A stretch of DNA of 64,000 nucleotides from Augochlora pura (GCF_028453695.1 NC_135773.1:14632001-14696000), one strand, 5' to 3'; shown: positions 40,236-49,597, numbered from the stretch's first letter. Program-made: numbers and translations. The notes: a model not told the origin generated them from the letters alone.

Positions 40236-40538
40236 GTGGCAGACAGGCGCGGAGAGGGCGAAAGGGCGCGAGAGACCGTGTACGGGGTGAGGTACGAGCG
40301 TAGCGTTCATGAAAGGCTAATGAAGACGTGTCGTTGGTCCGTGTTCCCAGAATCCCTTGGCTGCCACGCTTCGGTCAGCCTAACGACCCACCGGCACGGT
40401 GTACAGTCCTTTCGCAAGCTTAATTGCCGATTATCTCCGAGGATCTGATATCGATCGCGGAGGTCTGCCCTCGCCGAACGGCAGCGCGACTCCGCTTCGC
40501 TTCGCTTCCGGCATGCTCGCCGTGCGTGTTACATTCCG

Positions 40539-40539
<1 letters not shown>

Positions 40540-40575
<36 letters not shown>

Positions 40576-40588
40576 TTCTCTTTCTTTC
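40540..40588. repeat. (CT)n microsatellite, interrupted by TTT
   Basis: About 49 bp of CT with TTTC interruptions. Confidence 0.95.
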
Positions 40589-42238
40589 GGGCTCTCGTCC
40601 CGCTCTCTCCAGGCTCCCGCAGATGAAACACGCCGAGCGGACGCGCGGTGTATTTAAGCGTCGCGCTCGGACTTTTGCGCGTACATCGCGATAACATCGA
40701 GATCGGCCGATAAGCGAGAAATAAAAGTCGCGAGGATCGCCGGGATAAACTGCTCCGCTGATTTACGGCGGACAACCGAGCGCCGTGGGGAGGGAAGGGG
40801 ACGCGACGCGTGATCTACGGGATCGCGGGATCGAGACGGACATCCTGGAAACGGAGGAATCGGGACACCCTGGCGGAAAGCGAGCACGATGTTTCGAGAC
40901 AATCGCGCTGCTCGGCGGTGCACAGTTGCGGCGTGTTTAGGTGCCATGAAATACGAACAATGGACTTGAGTGGTACAATCATTTTCATTCAATTCGGCGA
41001 CGCTTTACAGGCGCACGATGGATCTACTCAGGACAGTAGAGCAGACGCTAGGGGCATCTGGCACGACGAATCCCGAAAATTGAATACGGTTTACGACCGT
41101 CGGACCAATGACGCTTACTTCTACTCGACGCTGCAATAATGGTTTCATTTAATTACTAAACATAGAGAGCATGGGAGTAAAATATTTATAGATATCATTT
41201 ATGAACCGATCGATTAACACTTATCAATATTCTAACAAATATTCTATGCGAACAAAATGATGAACGTGTGATTTAGATAATTTAAAGAGCGTGCCGAAGC
41301 AAGGAAAAATAAATCGAGAATTTAAATTGAACATTTTGTATCAAAATATTCAATCTGTAATTTCCAGACTCCTTGGCGCAAAGTTCGTTGCTTAAATGTA
41401 TCATGTTCGATACGATTATGAGATATTCGATGCAGGACGCTAGGTACGAAGTAGCTTTTGAAGAGGGCTTAGGGGAATTGACGGTGCAGAATCCAATTAA
41501 TCCTATTATTAGCGATATTCTGTAACAAATGCTGCATACTCGATAACGTGTGCTTCGTGTTATTAACCCTTTCACCCTCGAATACCATCCGACCCAATGT
41601 TATTCAATCGCGTACAAACCGAGCGTACGATTTCTCAACCATTCGCACACGAACAATAAAGAACCATTGTATGGTTTTTGTACCGTTAGTGCAAACAATA
41701 ACAGTAAAATCGAGCCCGATATTTAGATTTCCAGAATATCGGGATTTTGACTGTCGTGTCTGTGTACGGCGAACCGTTTCTACTTGCAACCATCGATGCA
41801 TGTTGCCACGAAGTTCGAAGCTCGAATTTCGAAGCGCCGAAAACAATTTCATGGCGTATTTTTCATTTATTTCGTAGCGGAGGATAAACCAATGATTTTA
41901 TCAATAGAAACGTATTTCGGCGTTTTCGTTCGATCGAAAAACGGCACCTATCATTTCTATGTATATAATACGTTACCAGCGGACACAACGGCTTTGCGAA
42001 AACTTCTGGCGTCGCATTACACAGCCTCGACAAACTATCGGTCGATTATCCCCCGGCGATTTCCGCCGCCACGGCGCGCCCAGCCGCGTCGGCGATCTTA
42101 ATGATCGGCAACACCGAACCGCGCGGGGATCATCTTCGCCTCGGAAGTCGGAATCCTCGCGAAACTCGAAAAGCCGCAACCATTACGCGGCTTGATTCAC
42201 GGGGAGCACAGGGCGCCACCGATCCCCTTGCCAACGAA

Positions 42239-42239
<1 letters not shown>

Positions 42240-42277
<38 letters not shown>
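42240..42277. repeat. (CT)n microsatellite
   Basis: About 38 bp, one CCC interruption near the left end. Confidence 0.95.
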
Positions 42278-43178
42278 CTCGAGCTCTGCGAGCCTCCGTA
42301 TCGCGACCGATCGAATGCACGACCGCGAACAACCGGGGCACGGGGAGGAACGCGATCGAGCATGAAATTGCGCTGGGTCAATGATATTATGAAGTCGTAG
42401 CCGGGCCCCGGCTACGTGCTCCCCGGCCAGAAATTATGAAATTCATAAATCCACCTAATAAAACGGGCCGTCGGGGGATCGATGGAGGAGCTGTTCCCGG
42501 TAATATATATCGTCGATACGATGCGAGGAGCAAAATGGTAATGCCGATAAATTATTCGGTCGAACTGGCCGGTGCCGTGTGCCCGCGCCGTGCCACCTCG
42601 AATCCAGATCAATAGGTCGGCCGGCGAAGCGCAGGCCACGATATCCCGATTGAATTCCAGCCGGGGCTCGTAACGCCGTGTAACGATCTAATTTGTTACG
42701 TCCCGTGCTTGACAGAGTCGCGAAAACCCGTCATTCTCGCAGGTGCGCCTTAACGAGCGTTTGCGCGGGAGTACCGTGAAAATGCCGGCCCCCAGGCGCA
42801 CGTGTCCGTTCCGATCGTAATTCGAAACACGGACTCGCGTCCAGTCCGATCTAACGGTGTCCTTGGCCGCCAGTTTATGGGGGATCTACGGAAAGCGTCG
42901 GGCTCCTCTCCGCTGCAGGATCACGTAACTTTCTCGGTCAAAAGTAATATTTGCATTGGAAATTGCGCTATCGTGTGGAACATTTTTCGACTGTGACTTC
43001 ACTTTTAAAAACGAATACGCTATGTATTTACTGTTCGATCGGGGTAATCAGAGTAAGGAAGCGAACATCGTCACGCGTCCAAAGACTCGACCGATCTTAA
43101 ACGTTCGATCTAAAGATGTCTGAGCTAAGACGCTGTAAAGACCTAAGAATTCATGGAAGAAATATAGAAGATTATTTT

Positions 43179-43180
<2 letters not shown>

Positions 43181-43227
<47 letters not shown>
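43181..43227. repeat. (TA)n microsatellite, 47 bp
   Basis: Perfect TA alternation, a self-complementary tract that can extrude a cruciform. It lies 130 bp left of a TTAA element. Confidence 0.97.
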
Positions 43228-43232
<5 letters not shown>

Positions 43233-43356
43233 AAATCCAAAGATTTATGCAGGATTTCAGGGAAAAAAAGCGAATAAAAATCAATAATTTGGAAATTTAC
43301 CGCAATAGTCAACGAACTTCATGAATGTACACATCGTGGAACCCACGAATATATAA

Positions 43357-43604
43357 TTAATCCTTTGCACTCGAGTAGTGACTCTGAGGCACCGCTAACA
43401 TTGTTCTATCACGTCTCAAAATAATTTTTATACGAACAAAGCCTAGATTTAAAATATTGTTAAGTAGTAAAACTGTTGATAGGAATCGCAAGAATCAATT
43501 CTGTATGCGCAAAAGTGCATTTTCTCGCATAGAATGGAAATACTATGAACTAGAAAAATAATTTCCGATTTACAGTTAGAATGGCTTCGAGTGCAAAGGG
43601 TTAG
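43357..43604 (+). mobile_element. TTAA-bounded MITE, family 1, opposite orientation
   Basis: Begins TTAATCCTTTGCACTCGAGT and ends CTTCGAGTGCAAAGGGTTAG, so the terminal ~20 bp are inverted repeats; the right TTAA has mutated to TTAG. The interior is AT-rich with no frame. Its left half is homologous to the reverse complement of 33089-33300, giving two family members in opposite orientations within 10 kb. Confidence 0.75.
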
Positions 43605-43667
43605 CTTTTGGAATATTTAGAACGAGACAGAAAGTTCTTCGAAACTTCGCACGCTCGCAGCTATAGA

Positions 43668-43860
43668 GCAATCCGCTCCTTTTGCACTCCTCCTTAGAAT
43701 CTTTGCCCTTTGCACTCTTACGAGGCTCAAAATCGCAGCCCTTTGCCGCACTAAAACCCTTGGAATCCTTTCGCTCCGAACAATAGCAGCCAAAGGAATC
43801 TTGCGCCCTGGCTTAAAATCCATGAAATCCTTGGCATTTCTGAGACTGCTGGAATTCTGG
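43668..43860 (-). repeat. 33-bp minisatellite that keeps an open frame
   Basis: AATC-starting units follow at 43671, 43698, 43731, 43764 and 43797, i.e. 33-bp steps after the first, each with a CCCTTTGC- or CGCTCC-like segment. Because 33 is a multiple of three, an 104-codon minus-strand frame (43617-43931) stays open. Residues such as RQRAAILSLVRVQRAKILRR show the 11-residue step. No known 11-mer protein repeat is recognised, so it is listed as DNA repeat. Confidence 0.6.
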
Positions 43861-44086
43861 CTCTCTGCGCGTCGTCTGCGATCCGTTGCACACTCGAAAC
43901 CATATAACCATAGATTTTCTTTGATCTTCAAATACCATCTTCCGTGCAGTACTGTGCATTCGATCGAATTTTTATAAGAATAACTTCCGGAAGAAATTTT
44001 TATGCGAACAATATGAAGTGAAAAGAACTCGAATCGAGCGTGAGCTAAGTAACTACAAGATTACCGAAGCAATTGATAGAATCAAT

Positions 44087-44391
44087 TTAACCCTTTCAGT
44101 ACGAGCGTCGCATATATCCGGCATTAATGCGATGGCCGGTAGGGACGAGTGCCGGATACATCCGACGTTCACGTGATGGTATAAATAACAGAATTTTATA
44201 TAAATATCTCTTAACATTAAAGGTACAAGCAACACTTTTTGTTTAAAAAACGTCGTTTTATTAAGCACAGTTTTTACTTAACGCTTAGGAAAATTTCCAT
44301 ATAAAGGATTGACCGTGTGCGAATTTTCGTCGCGACGCCACATATTGCTAGAGTGTCGCGCCAAACGCAGTGCTCGTAAGAAAAGGGTTAA
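44087..44391 (+). mobile_element. TTAA MITE, family 3, 305 bp with subterminal hairpin
   Basis: Left end TTAACCCTTTCAGTACGAGC; the reverse complement of the right end is TTAACCCTTTTCTTACGAGC. Both boundaries are intact TTAA. An inverted pair, CGTCGCATATATCCGGCA (44106-44123) and TGCCGGATACATCCGACG (44150-44167), pairs at 16 of 18 positions. Near the right end is a 10-bp palindrome CGTCGCGACG. No coding frame. Confidence 0.75.
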
Positions 44392-45028
44392 GGAACGGTC
44401 GTAAAGAGTGAAGCTAGCGCGAAGCAACCGGGACAAACAGCTCGAATAAATCACTCAGAAACATTTAAGCTGAAATCAATCAAGCCGATCGGATCTTTTT
44501 GCGGACTCGGCCGGGAGGATCGAATTTTCTTCTGGTTCGGCGTGTTAAAGTCCGAATGGCTCCCTCGAAAAACCCCGAACTAGCAAAATCCCACGGAAAT
44601 CCCCCGGACGCGAGGCAATATACTCGACCACGATTTAGCGTCTTCTCACGTTTCAATCAGTCAATTTGTAACCGTTCTAAGCGGCGGGAAATCGATCGAC
44701 CAAGAAAATTGGGCGGGCTCGGAGAGCTTACTGGAAATACATACGTTCGACAGTGGCCGATGCCCGCCCGGTGTACAGAGCCGGGCTTCTTATCCAGCCT
44801 GATTATCGTCACCCTCGCAGAATCGAAAAGCTCTTAGCCAACCGACACTGTTGATCACGAGTCTACCGGTCTCCCTAGGCAAAATTATGGGGGATCATCG
44901 GACTGTTGTAATCAGCCGAATTTCTTCGTATTCTTACAAGGATTAAGCACTAACTGGATATCTACTATGATCGTTGTATTATTTGTAATGTATTATATAT
45001 TACATATTATTTGTTTCGCCGGTGAAAG
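44392..45028. other. Unique DNA between TTAA element and repeat block
   Basis: G+C-moderate to 44.9 kb, then AT-rich with TATTATATATTACATATTAT just before repeat A. A 112-codon frame at 44499-44837 has no motif. Confidence 0.5.
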
Positions 45029-45330
45029 GAAGGGAGCTATAACGGATTTCGGCTTCGTTCTGACTCCCTTTCGAGTCTCCACTCCAGCAACCTCCACGTG
45101 GTGAGACTCGGGCAATCCATGTAATTGCCGATTTTGAATCAGCTGTAAATTCGTTTACAACTAATTCTAAATCTGTGATTACATGGAGCTAATGGCTGTG
45201 ATTTGGTGATGGGTAGTTTTAAGTATTAAGTAGAATTTGATTTTCTTGTGTGCATTGCGTTATTTCTTAAGGCGTTTTGTTGTTTATTAAGCTACTGCAT
45301 TAATTATTAAGATGTTGCGTTAGTTACTAA
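45029..45330 (+). repeat. Dispersed repeat unit A (partner of 48549-48842)
   Basis: About 300 bp that recurs at 48549-48842 in the same orientation. Shared landmarks are GGCTTCGTTC, CTCCCTTTCGAGTCTCCACT, a CACGTG core in ACCTCCACGTGGTGAGACTC, GCAATCCATGTAATTGCC and ACATGGAGCTAATGGCTGTG. The last ~100 bp dissolve into degenerate ~20-bp steps of the type ATTAAGGCGTTGCGTTA. No coding frame or transposon terminus is visible. It may be a satellite monomer or part of an unrecognised mobile element. Confidence 0.85.
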
Positions 45331-45387
45331 GTTATTTGTTAAAACATTAGAAAGTAAGCAAAATCTGCGTTGTAATAAAGGGAGGTA

Positions 45388-45614
45388 CAGTGGGTGTAAA
45401 AAGTATTCGTACAGCAATCAATATCAACAGAAACATTATAGAACTTTGTTTATTACAAATAAATGTTAACAAAAAAGATGTGTACATATTCTTTGATATC
45501 TTCGGATCAAATGTCATGAAAAAGAAATTGTTTATTTATAGTGTTTATAAAACTATTAGCGAAACTCTTAAACATGGACTGAAATATACGCGTAATAAAT
45601 ATTCGTACAGTTCC
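45388..45614 (+). repeat. Left terminal inverted repeat of the Tc1 element (IR/DR type)
   Basis: A 227-bp inverted repeat beginning CAGTGGGTGTA. It holds two 14-bp direct repeats, AAGTATTCGTACAG at 45401-45414 (outer) and AAATATTCGTACAG at 45597-45610 (inner). This is the arrangement called IR/DR in Tc1 relatives such as Sleeping Beauty, where transposase binds both copies. The mirror image is at 46855-47081. An open frame runs through the repeat (45390-45662) but is probably not a gene. Confidence 0.93.
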
Positions 45615-45761
45615 TGTTCCATGACGCCTTCCGTTACAGTATACATGACAATTATCTGGTAATCCATGGAATGTCAACATAAATATCATCAGTATGTCTA
45701 GAGACCTTGTCAGAATAAATAGTGTTCTATATTTAAGATTCGTAACGTTAGTAGTCCTAAA

Positions 45762-46667
45762 ATGGGACGAAAAGGAAAGGAAACGACTGAAAGTGAAAGA
45801 AAAATTATTACAAATCTGCATAATAAGTGTAAAACATTACGAGAGATTTCGGAAATTATGAATAGACCGAGGTCTACAATTCAAGGCATCATTGACAGAT
45901 ATGAAAATCGAAAAACTTTAAAGAATAAAGCAAGGTGCGGACGTAAACGATTAATAAATGAATACACCGACCGATGGATAATGCGTAAAATAAAACAAAA
46001 TCCAAAGATTAGTGCGGCAAAAATTGCAGCTGAACTTGAAAGTGTCCTTAGTATCAGTGTCTGCAGCAGTACAGTGCGTACTTTTCTACGGGATAGAGGA
46101 TATCATGGCAGAGTAGCTCGTAAGAAATATTTTGTGAATGAAACTAATAGAAAGAAACGACTGCAATTCGCAAAAGAATATGTAAACGTTCCAATGGAGT
46201 ATTGGAACCGTGTAATATTTACTGATGAAAGTAAATTTAACATATTCGGATCAGATGGACGATGTACGGTATGGAGGAAAAAAAATACCGAGCATGAAAA
46301 AGAAAACTTGCAGGCGACTGTAAAGCATGGCGGAGGATCGGCCACAGTTTGGGGCTGTATGAGTGCGAATGGGGTTGGATCCCTACATTTTATCGATGGT
46401 ATCATGGATCATAAATTATACATCGATATTTTAAAAACACATATTCAAGCTAGTGCAAATAAAATGCAACTACAAGACAACTATATCTTTTTACAAGACA
46501 ATGATCCGAAGCATAATGCTTATAATACAAGGCAATGGATCCTGTATAACGTACCAAATCAGTTAAAAATCCCTCCACAGTCTCCAGACATAAACGTCAT
46601 AGAGCACTTATGCAGTCATCTCGGAGAAAAAAATCGAAATCACCATATTTCTTCAAAAAAGATTTAA
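45762..46667 (+). CDS. Tc1-like transposase, C-terminus lost to frameshift
   Basis: Cut-and-paste transposase that binds the element's inverted repeats in the nucleus and catalyses excision and insertion at TA. The 301-residue frame begins with MGRKGKETTESER. Residues about 12-50 form a first helix-turn-helix of the paired-like DNA-binding domain. A GRKR linker, AT-hook-like, is at 60-63, a second helix-turn-helix at about 80-113, and basic stretches at 117-133 could act as a nuclear signal. The catalytic domain shows D155 (IFTDESKFN), the glycine box KHGGGSATVWGCMS (188-201), D246 (QDNDPKH) and E281 (SPDINVIEH). There are 34 residues between D246 and E281, the DD34E signature of Tc1. The usual HLW after the glutamate reads HLC here. 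The frame stops at 46665-46667, about 42 residues short of family length (about 340), because one base is missing near the A run at 46655-46660. The ATG at 45762 is chosen because it gives a family-like start just after the left repeat. Confidence 0.95.
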   Translation: MGRKGKETTESERKIITNLHNKCKTLREISEIMNRPRSTIQGIIDRYENRKTLKNKARCGRKRLINEYTDRWIMRKIKQNPKISAAKIAAELESVLSISVCSSTVRTFLRDRGYHGRVARKKYFVNETNRKKRLQFAKEYVNVPMEYWNRVIFTDESKFNIFGSDGRCTVWRKKNTEHEKENLQATVKHGGGSATVWGCMSANGVGSLHFIDGIMDHKLYIDILKTHIQASANKMQLQDNYIFLQDNDPKHNAYNTRQWILYNVPNQLKIPPQSPDINVIEHLCSHLGEKNRNHHISSKKI

Positions 46668-46789
46668 AAAATGCACTACTGCAAGAATGGAACAACATTT
46701 CTAGTACTATCACCAGAAAGTTAGTACAGTCAATGTCACGAAGGCTTACAACGATTATACAATCTAAAGGGAAGCCAACTAAATACTAG
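46661..46789 (+). pseudogene. Out-of-frame C-terminal tail of the Tc1 transposase
   Basis: Reading from 46661 in the next frame gives 42 further codons ending at TAG 46787-46789. The first residues are DLKNALLQEW, which fits the leucine-, lysine- and tryptophan-bearing tail that follows the catalytic glutamate in Tc1 transposases. Joined in principle to the upstream frame, the total length is about 342 residues, normal for the family. A one-nucleotide loss in the homopolymer at 46655-46660 is the simplest explanation. It could be a genuine mutation or a sequencing error in the A run. Confidence 0.85.
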
Positions 46790-46854
46790 AATAACAAATA
46801 AGTTGATTTTTGTTATGTTTATGTATAAAAATTAAGAGACGTTATTGTGAAGTT

Positions 46855-47081
46855 GGAAGTGTACGAATACTTATTCCGCGTATATTTCCGTCCACATTTA
46901 AGCTTTTTGCTAATAGTTTTATAAACACTATAAATAAACAATTTCTTTTTCATGACATTTGCTCCGAAGATATCAAAGAATATGTACACATCTTTTTTGT
47001 TAAAATTTATTTGTAATAAACGAAGTTCTATAATGTTTTTGTTGGAATTGATTGCTGTACGAATACTTTCTACACCCACTG
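46855..47081 (-). repeat. Right terminal inverted repeat of the Tc1 element (IR/DR type)
   Basis: Reverse-complement partner of 45388-45614, 227 bp, ending TACACCCACTG. Transposase-site candidates are GTGTACGAATACTT at 46859-46872 (inner) and CTGTACGAATACTT at 47055-47068 (outer). Differences from the left repeat cluster toward the inner end (six of about 23 positions around the ATTAGC segment). The outermost 35 bp differ at only one position, as expected if the ends are under functional constraint or are young. Confidence 0.93.
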
Positions 47082-47083
47082 TA

Positions 47084-47126
47084 CATATAACGTATTCTGG
47101 TTTCGTTCCGACTCCCTTTCGAGTGG
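47084..47126 (+). repeat. Third copy of repeat A, split by the Tc1 insertion
   Basis: Immediately right of the Tc1 element the sequence reads CATATAACGTATTCTGG, then GTTTCGTTC and CTCCCTTTCGAG. This matches the first 50 bp of the units at 45029 and 48549. The left flank (45376-45387, AAAGGGAGG then TA) supplies the missing start. The element therefore landed at a TA inside a third copy of the same unit. Confidence 0.8.
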
Positions 47127-47684
47127 TCATTAATTCGATGAGATAGATTACTCAATATTAGACTACTTAATATTATATATAAGTCGAAAAGAATTTTTCG
47201 AAATATTAAATTGCGAGAAACAATTAATTTATTAACGCAAAAATTTCCCGTGTTATTTCTGCTGAAAAAATTATTTCACATCTCTGATTCTATCAATTAT
47301 TGTCACTAACATGTTAAATGTAAAAATAGAAAAGAGAATGCTCGATCATACTTTTAATTATCGGAATTGTCATAAATTTTTAGACATCAGAAATAACAAA
47401 TTTATTAGTGAAAGTTATTTTTTTAAATAATGAATAAGCAATAGGAAAATCATTGTTGACCGTTACTGACAAGTAGGCGTCCTGCGCAATATTATTTTTC
47501 AATTAGTCAGTCTGTTGTTATTCTCGTAAGTACGTAGACGTGTTTCGTAAGGCGCTCCTCGCAAATTCAAACCAAATTTTTCTGAACCAAGATGGACTTC
47601 CATTGATTACTGCTGACCCTTGGTCCACTCTGCGGTCACTAACAGCCAACGTAGTAGTCAGTTGTGGTAATTTAAGTGGTAATC
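47122..47684 (+). repeat. Tandem repeat unit X1 (~563 bp)
   Basis: First of two diverged direct copies. It opens with AGTGGTCATTAATTCG and GAGATAGATTA, continues with TTAATATTATATATAAGTC and AAATTGCGAGAAACAATTA, and closes with GATTACTGCTGACCCTTGG and GGTCACTAACAGCC. The second copy follows directly at 47685, so the pair is a tandem duplication, not the two LTRs of a retrotransposon. No protein frame is visible. Confidence 0.85.
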
Positions 47685-48180
47685 AGTGGTCATTAATTCG
47701 TTGAGATAGATAAGTGCGTACTTAATATTATATATAAGTCAAAAAGAATTTTTCTAAATATTAAATTGCGAGAAACAATTATTTCGAAAAACTATTCCAT
47801 ATCTCTAATTCTATCAATTATTATCACTAACAAATTAAATGGCAAAATAGCCAAGGGGCTTCTTGACCATATTATGTGCAACAAACGGAACTGTTATAAA
47901 TAATGAGAAGCCAGAAATGATAAAATTCATGAAAGAAATTCGGTTGAATAATACGCAATATCAAAGTCGTTGTTGACCGTCACTTCCAGGAAAACATTCA
48001 GCGGTTCGTTATTGTTCGATCAGTCAGCGCGTCCTTGTCGGTGAAAGCAGGCGTATTTCGTACTGTGCTCGTCGCGTGTGTTCTAGTGAAGTGCTTCGGC
48101 CCAGAGTGGACACCCCTGGATTACTGCTGACCCTTGGTCCATCCTGTGGTCACTAGTGACCATCGTAGTGATCAGTAATA
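47685..48180 (+). repeat. Tandem repeat unit X2 (~496 bp)
   Basis: Second copy of unit X. It shares the opening AGTGGTCATTAATTCG, the TTAATATTATATATAAGTC core, TATCAATTAT, GTTGTTGACCGT and GATTACTGCTGACCCTTGG with X1. The middle is more diverged and shorter by about 65 bp. It runs directly into the 24-bp array at 48205. Confidence 0.82.
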
Positions 48181-48204
48181 GTCATTCCAGCAGACGTCAG
48201 TGCT

Positions 48205-48312
48205 CATTCAAGTGGTTATCAGTGGACATTGAAATGATTATAAGTGGACACTCAAGTGGTTATCAGTGGACATTTAACTGGTTATTAGTGGTCGTCCTAG
48301 TGGTCACGTCTG
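48205..48312 (+). repeat. 24-bp degenerate minisatellite (AGTGGTTATCAGTGGACATT)
   Basis: About four and a half units built on AGTGGTTATCAGTGGACATT, drifting to AACTGGTTATTAGTGGTCGT. The unit resembles the GTGGTAATCAGTGGTCATT boundary between X1 and X2, so the array probably arose by expansion of that junction. Confidence 0.85.
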
Positions 48313-48548
48313 CCCATCCTAGCCACTTCTGGTCATTTTTTTAAATTTATGCTGCCTCATATCTGCACTTCCTGTTACTGCTTTTTTTCATGCCGCCTTC
48401 CTTTGCTGTTGCTGCTGATACTGCTGCTTCCCGAGCAAACGTCACATCGAAATGTAAGTCATACGTTCTTCTTTTATTAGTAGCATTCCCAATATTACGA
48501 ATACAGTGTCTTACGCGTATGCATTGTCAATTGGTTACTCCTTTATAA

Positions 48549-48842
48549 AAAAGGGAGCCATAACGAATGCCGGCTTCGTTCTAACTCCCTTTCGAGTCTC
48601 CACTCCAACAACCTCCACGTGGTGAGACTCGGGCAATCCATGTAATTGCCGATTTACAATCAGATGTAAATTCGTTTGCAACTAATTCGAAATCGACCAT
48701 TACATGGAGCTAATGGCTGTGACGTGGTGATGGGTTAGTTATTACAGTATTGCGTTATTTATTACAGTATTGCGTTATTTATTAAGGCATTGCGTTAGTT
48801 ATTAAGGCGTGCGTTACTTATTAACTCTCGTGTCAGTTACTA
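48549..48842 (+). repeat. Dispersed repeat unit B (partner of 45029-45330), with 20-bp tail array
   Basis: Second full copy of the ~300-bp unit. Compared with 45029 it shares the CTCCCTTTCGAGTCTCCACT block, the CACGTG-bearing block and ACATGGAGCTAATGGCTGTG. From 48737 it runs into a clear tandem of 20-bp units, ATTACAGTATTGCGTTATTT twice and then ATTAAGGCATTGCGTTAGTT, ending near 48842. Confidence 0.85.
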
Positions 48843-49597
48843 AGTTGATTATGATCCGCCGCGGGATGCGTGCGACTTAGTAATTAGTGCGTATTATTTA
48901 AGTAGTACATACATTGATCATTCGTGCTTCGCTTTTTCGAGCCCTATTGCACCCAAAGGGCGTGTTCCTCTTTCTTTCGCAGTGCTTTCACGAAGCCGGA
49001 GAATTTATTCGAATCGCGGATCCATTTGCAAAGACAAAAGCAACGACTACCGGTATGATATTTGAGAAGCCCGACACCGCCGGTGTCAACTGTCCGACGT
49101 TTTGTATCGACCGGCGGCGGAACAGCACGAACCGTTTAATCCCCGGGAAGAAAGATCACCGGGAAAAACAGCGAAACTGGTGGCGGCGAGCAAGAGGGTC
49201 GGCGTTATATTTCAATTTCACGAGGCAGAGGAAGATGAAATAAGGAAGAGGACGGTGGATCTCCGGTGAAATGAAACGTTAAAACGAAGGTTCGCCATCG
49301 GCCTCTCCATGACTTACTGCAACTCCCAGGCGGCGACGCTTCGCCTGTTTGCGTTGCGTTTTCATTACATCCGACACCGTGGAGACACGCCGCTGCTCTT
49401 CATTCGATCCTTTCACGATCCGATAAAATTTGAAATTACTATGAAAACCGTAAATGTATCCCGTGCATTTCACGGCTTTTTAAATTTTATTCATTCGGCT
49501 CTGTCGATATTCATTTCCGCATAAATGTAAAATTTATTTCCAATATTGAAATCGTTATTGTTTAAGAAGGCTTTAGTTCCGGATGGTAATTATGGGG

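Larger units (their letters stand above)
39804..43180. other. Unique DNA with microsatellites, no gene seen
   Basis: CpG-rich 39.9-40.9 and 42.0-42.9 kb. The palindrome CGTAGCCGG, GCC, CCGGCTACG spans about 42398-42417. TTAACCCTTTCACCCTCG at 41573 is a lone TTAA-element end. Confidence 0.5.
45388..47081 (+). mobile_element. Tc1-like (DD34E) DNA transposon, nearly complete
   Basis: A 1694-bp element flanked on both sides by TA (45386-45387 and 47082-47083), the target duplication expected of the Tc1/mariner superfamily. Both ends read CAGTGGGTGTA inward. The inverted repeats are 227 bp each (45388-45614 and 46855-47081). One transposase frame lies between them on the + strand. By hand alignment the two repeats differ at about 16 of 227 positions (roughly 93% identical), so the copy is not very old. 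The only clear lesion is a one-base loss near the 3' end of the transposase. It sits inside a repeat unit that also occurs at 45029 and 48549, which gives a reference for the empty site. Identification rests on the ends, the TA duplication and the DD34E triad together. Confidence 0.96.

Noticed and set aside
47122..48180. X1 and X2 as the two LTRs of a retrotransposon
   Set aside because: They are directly adjacent with no internal region, and no TG...CA ends, primer binding site or reverse transcriptase is present.
48205..48312. Possible CRISPR array
   Set aside because: Units of ~24 bp follow without unique spacers and drift in sequence; it is a minisatellite in a eukaryotic context.
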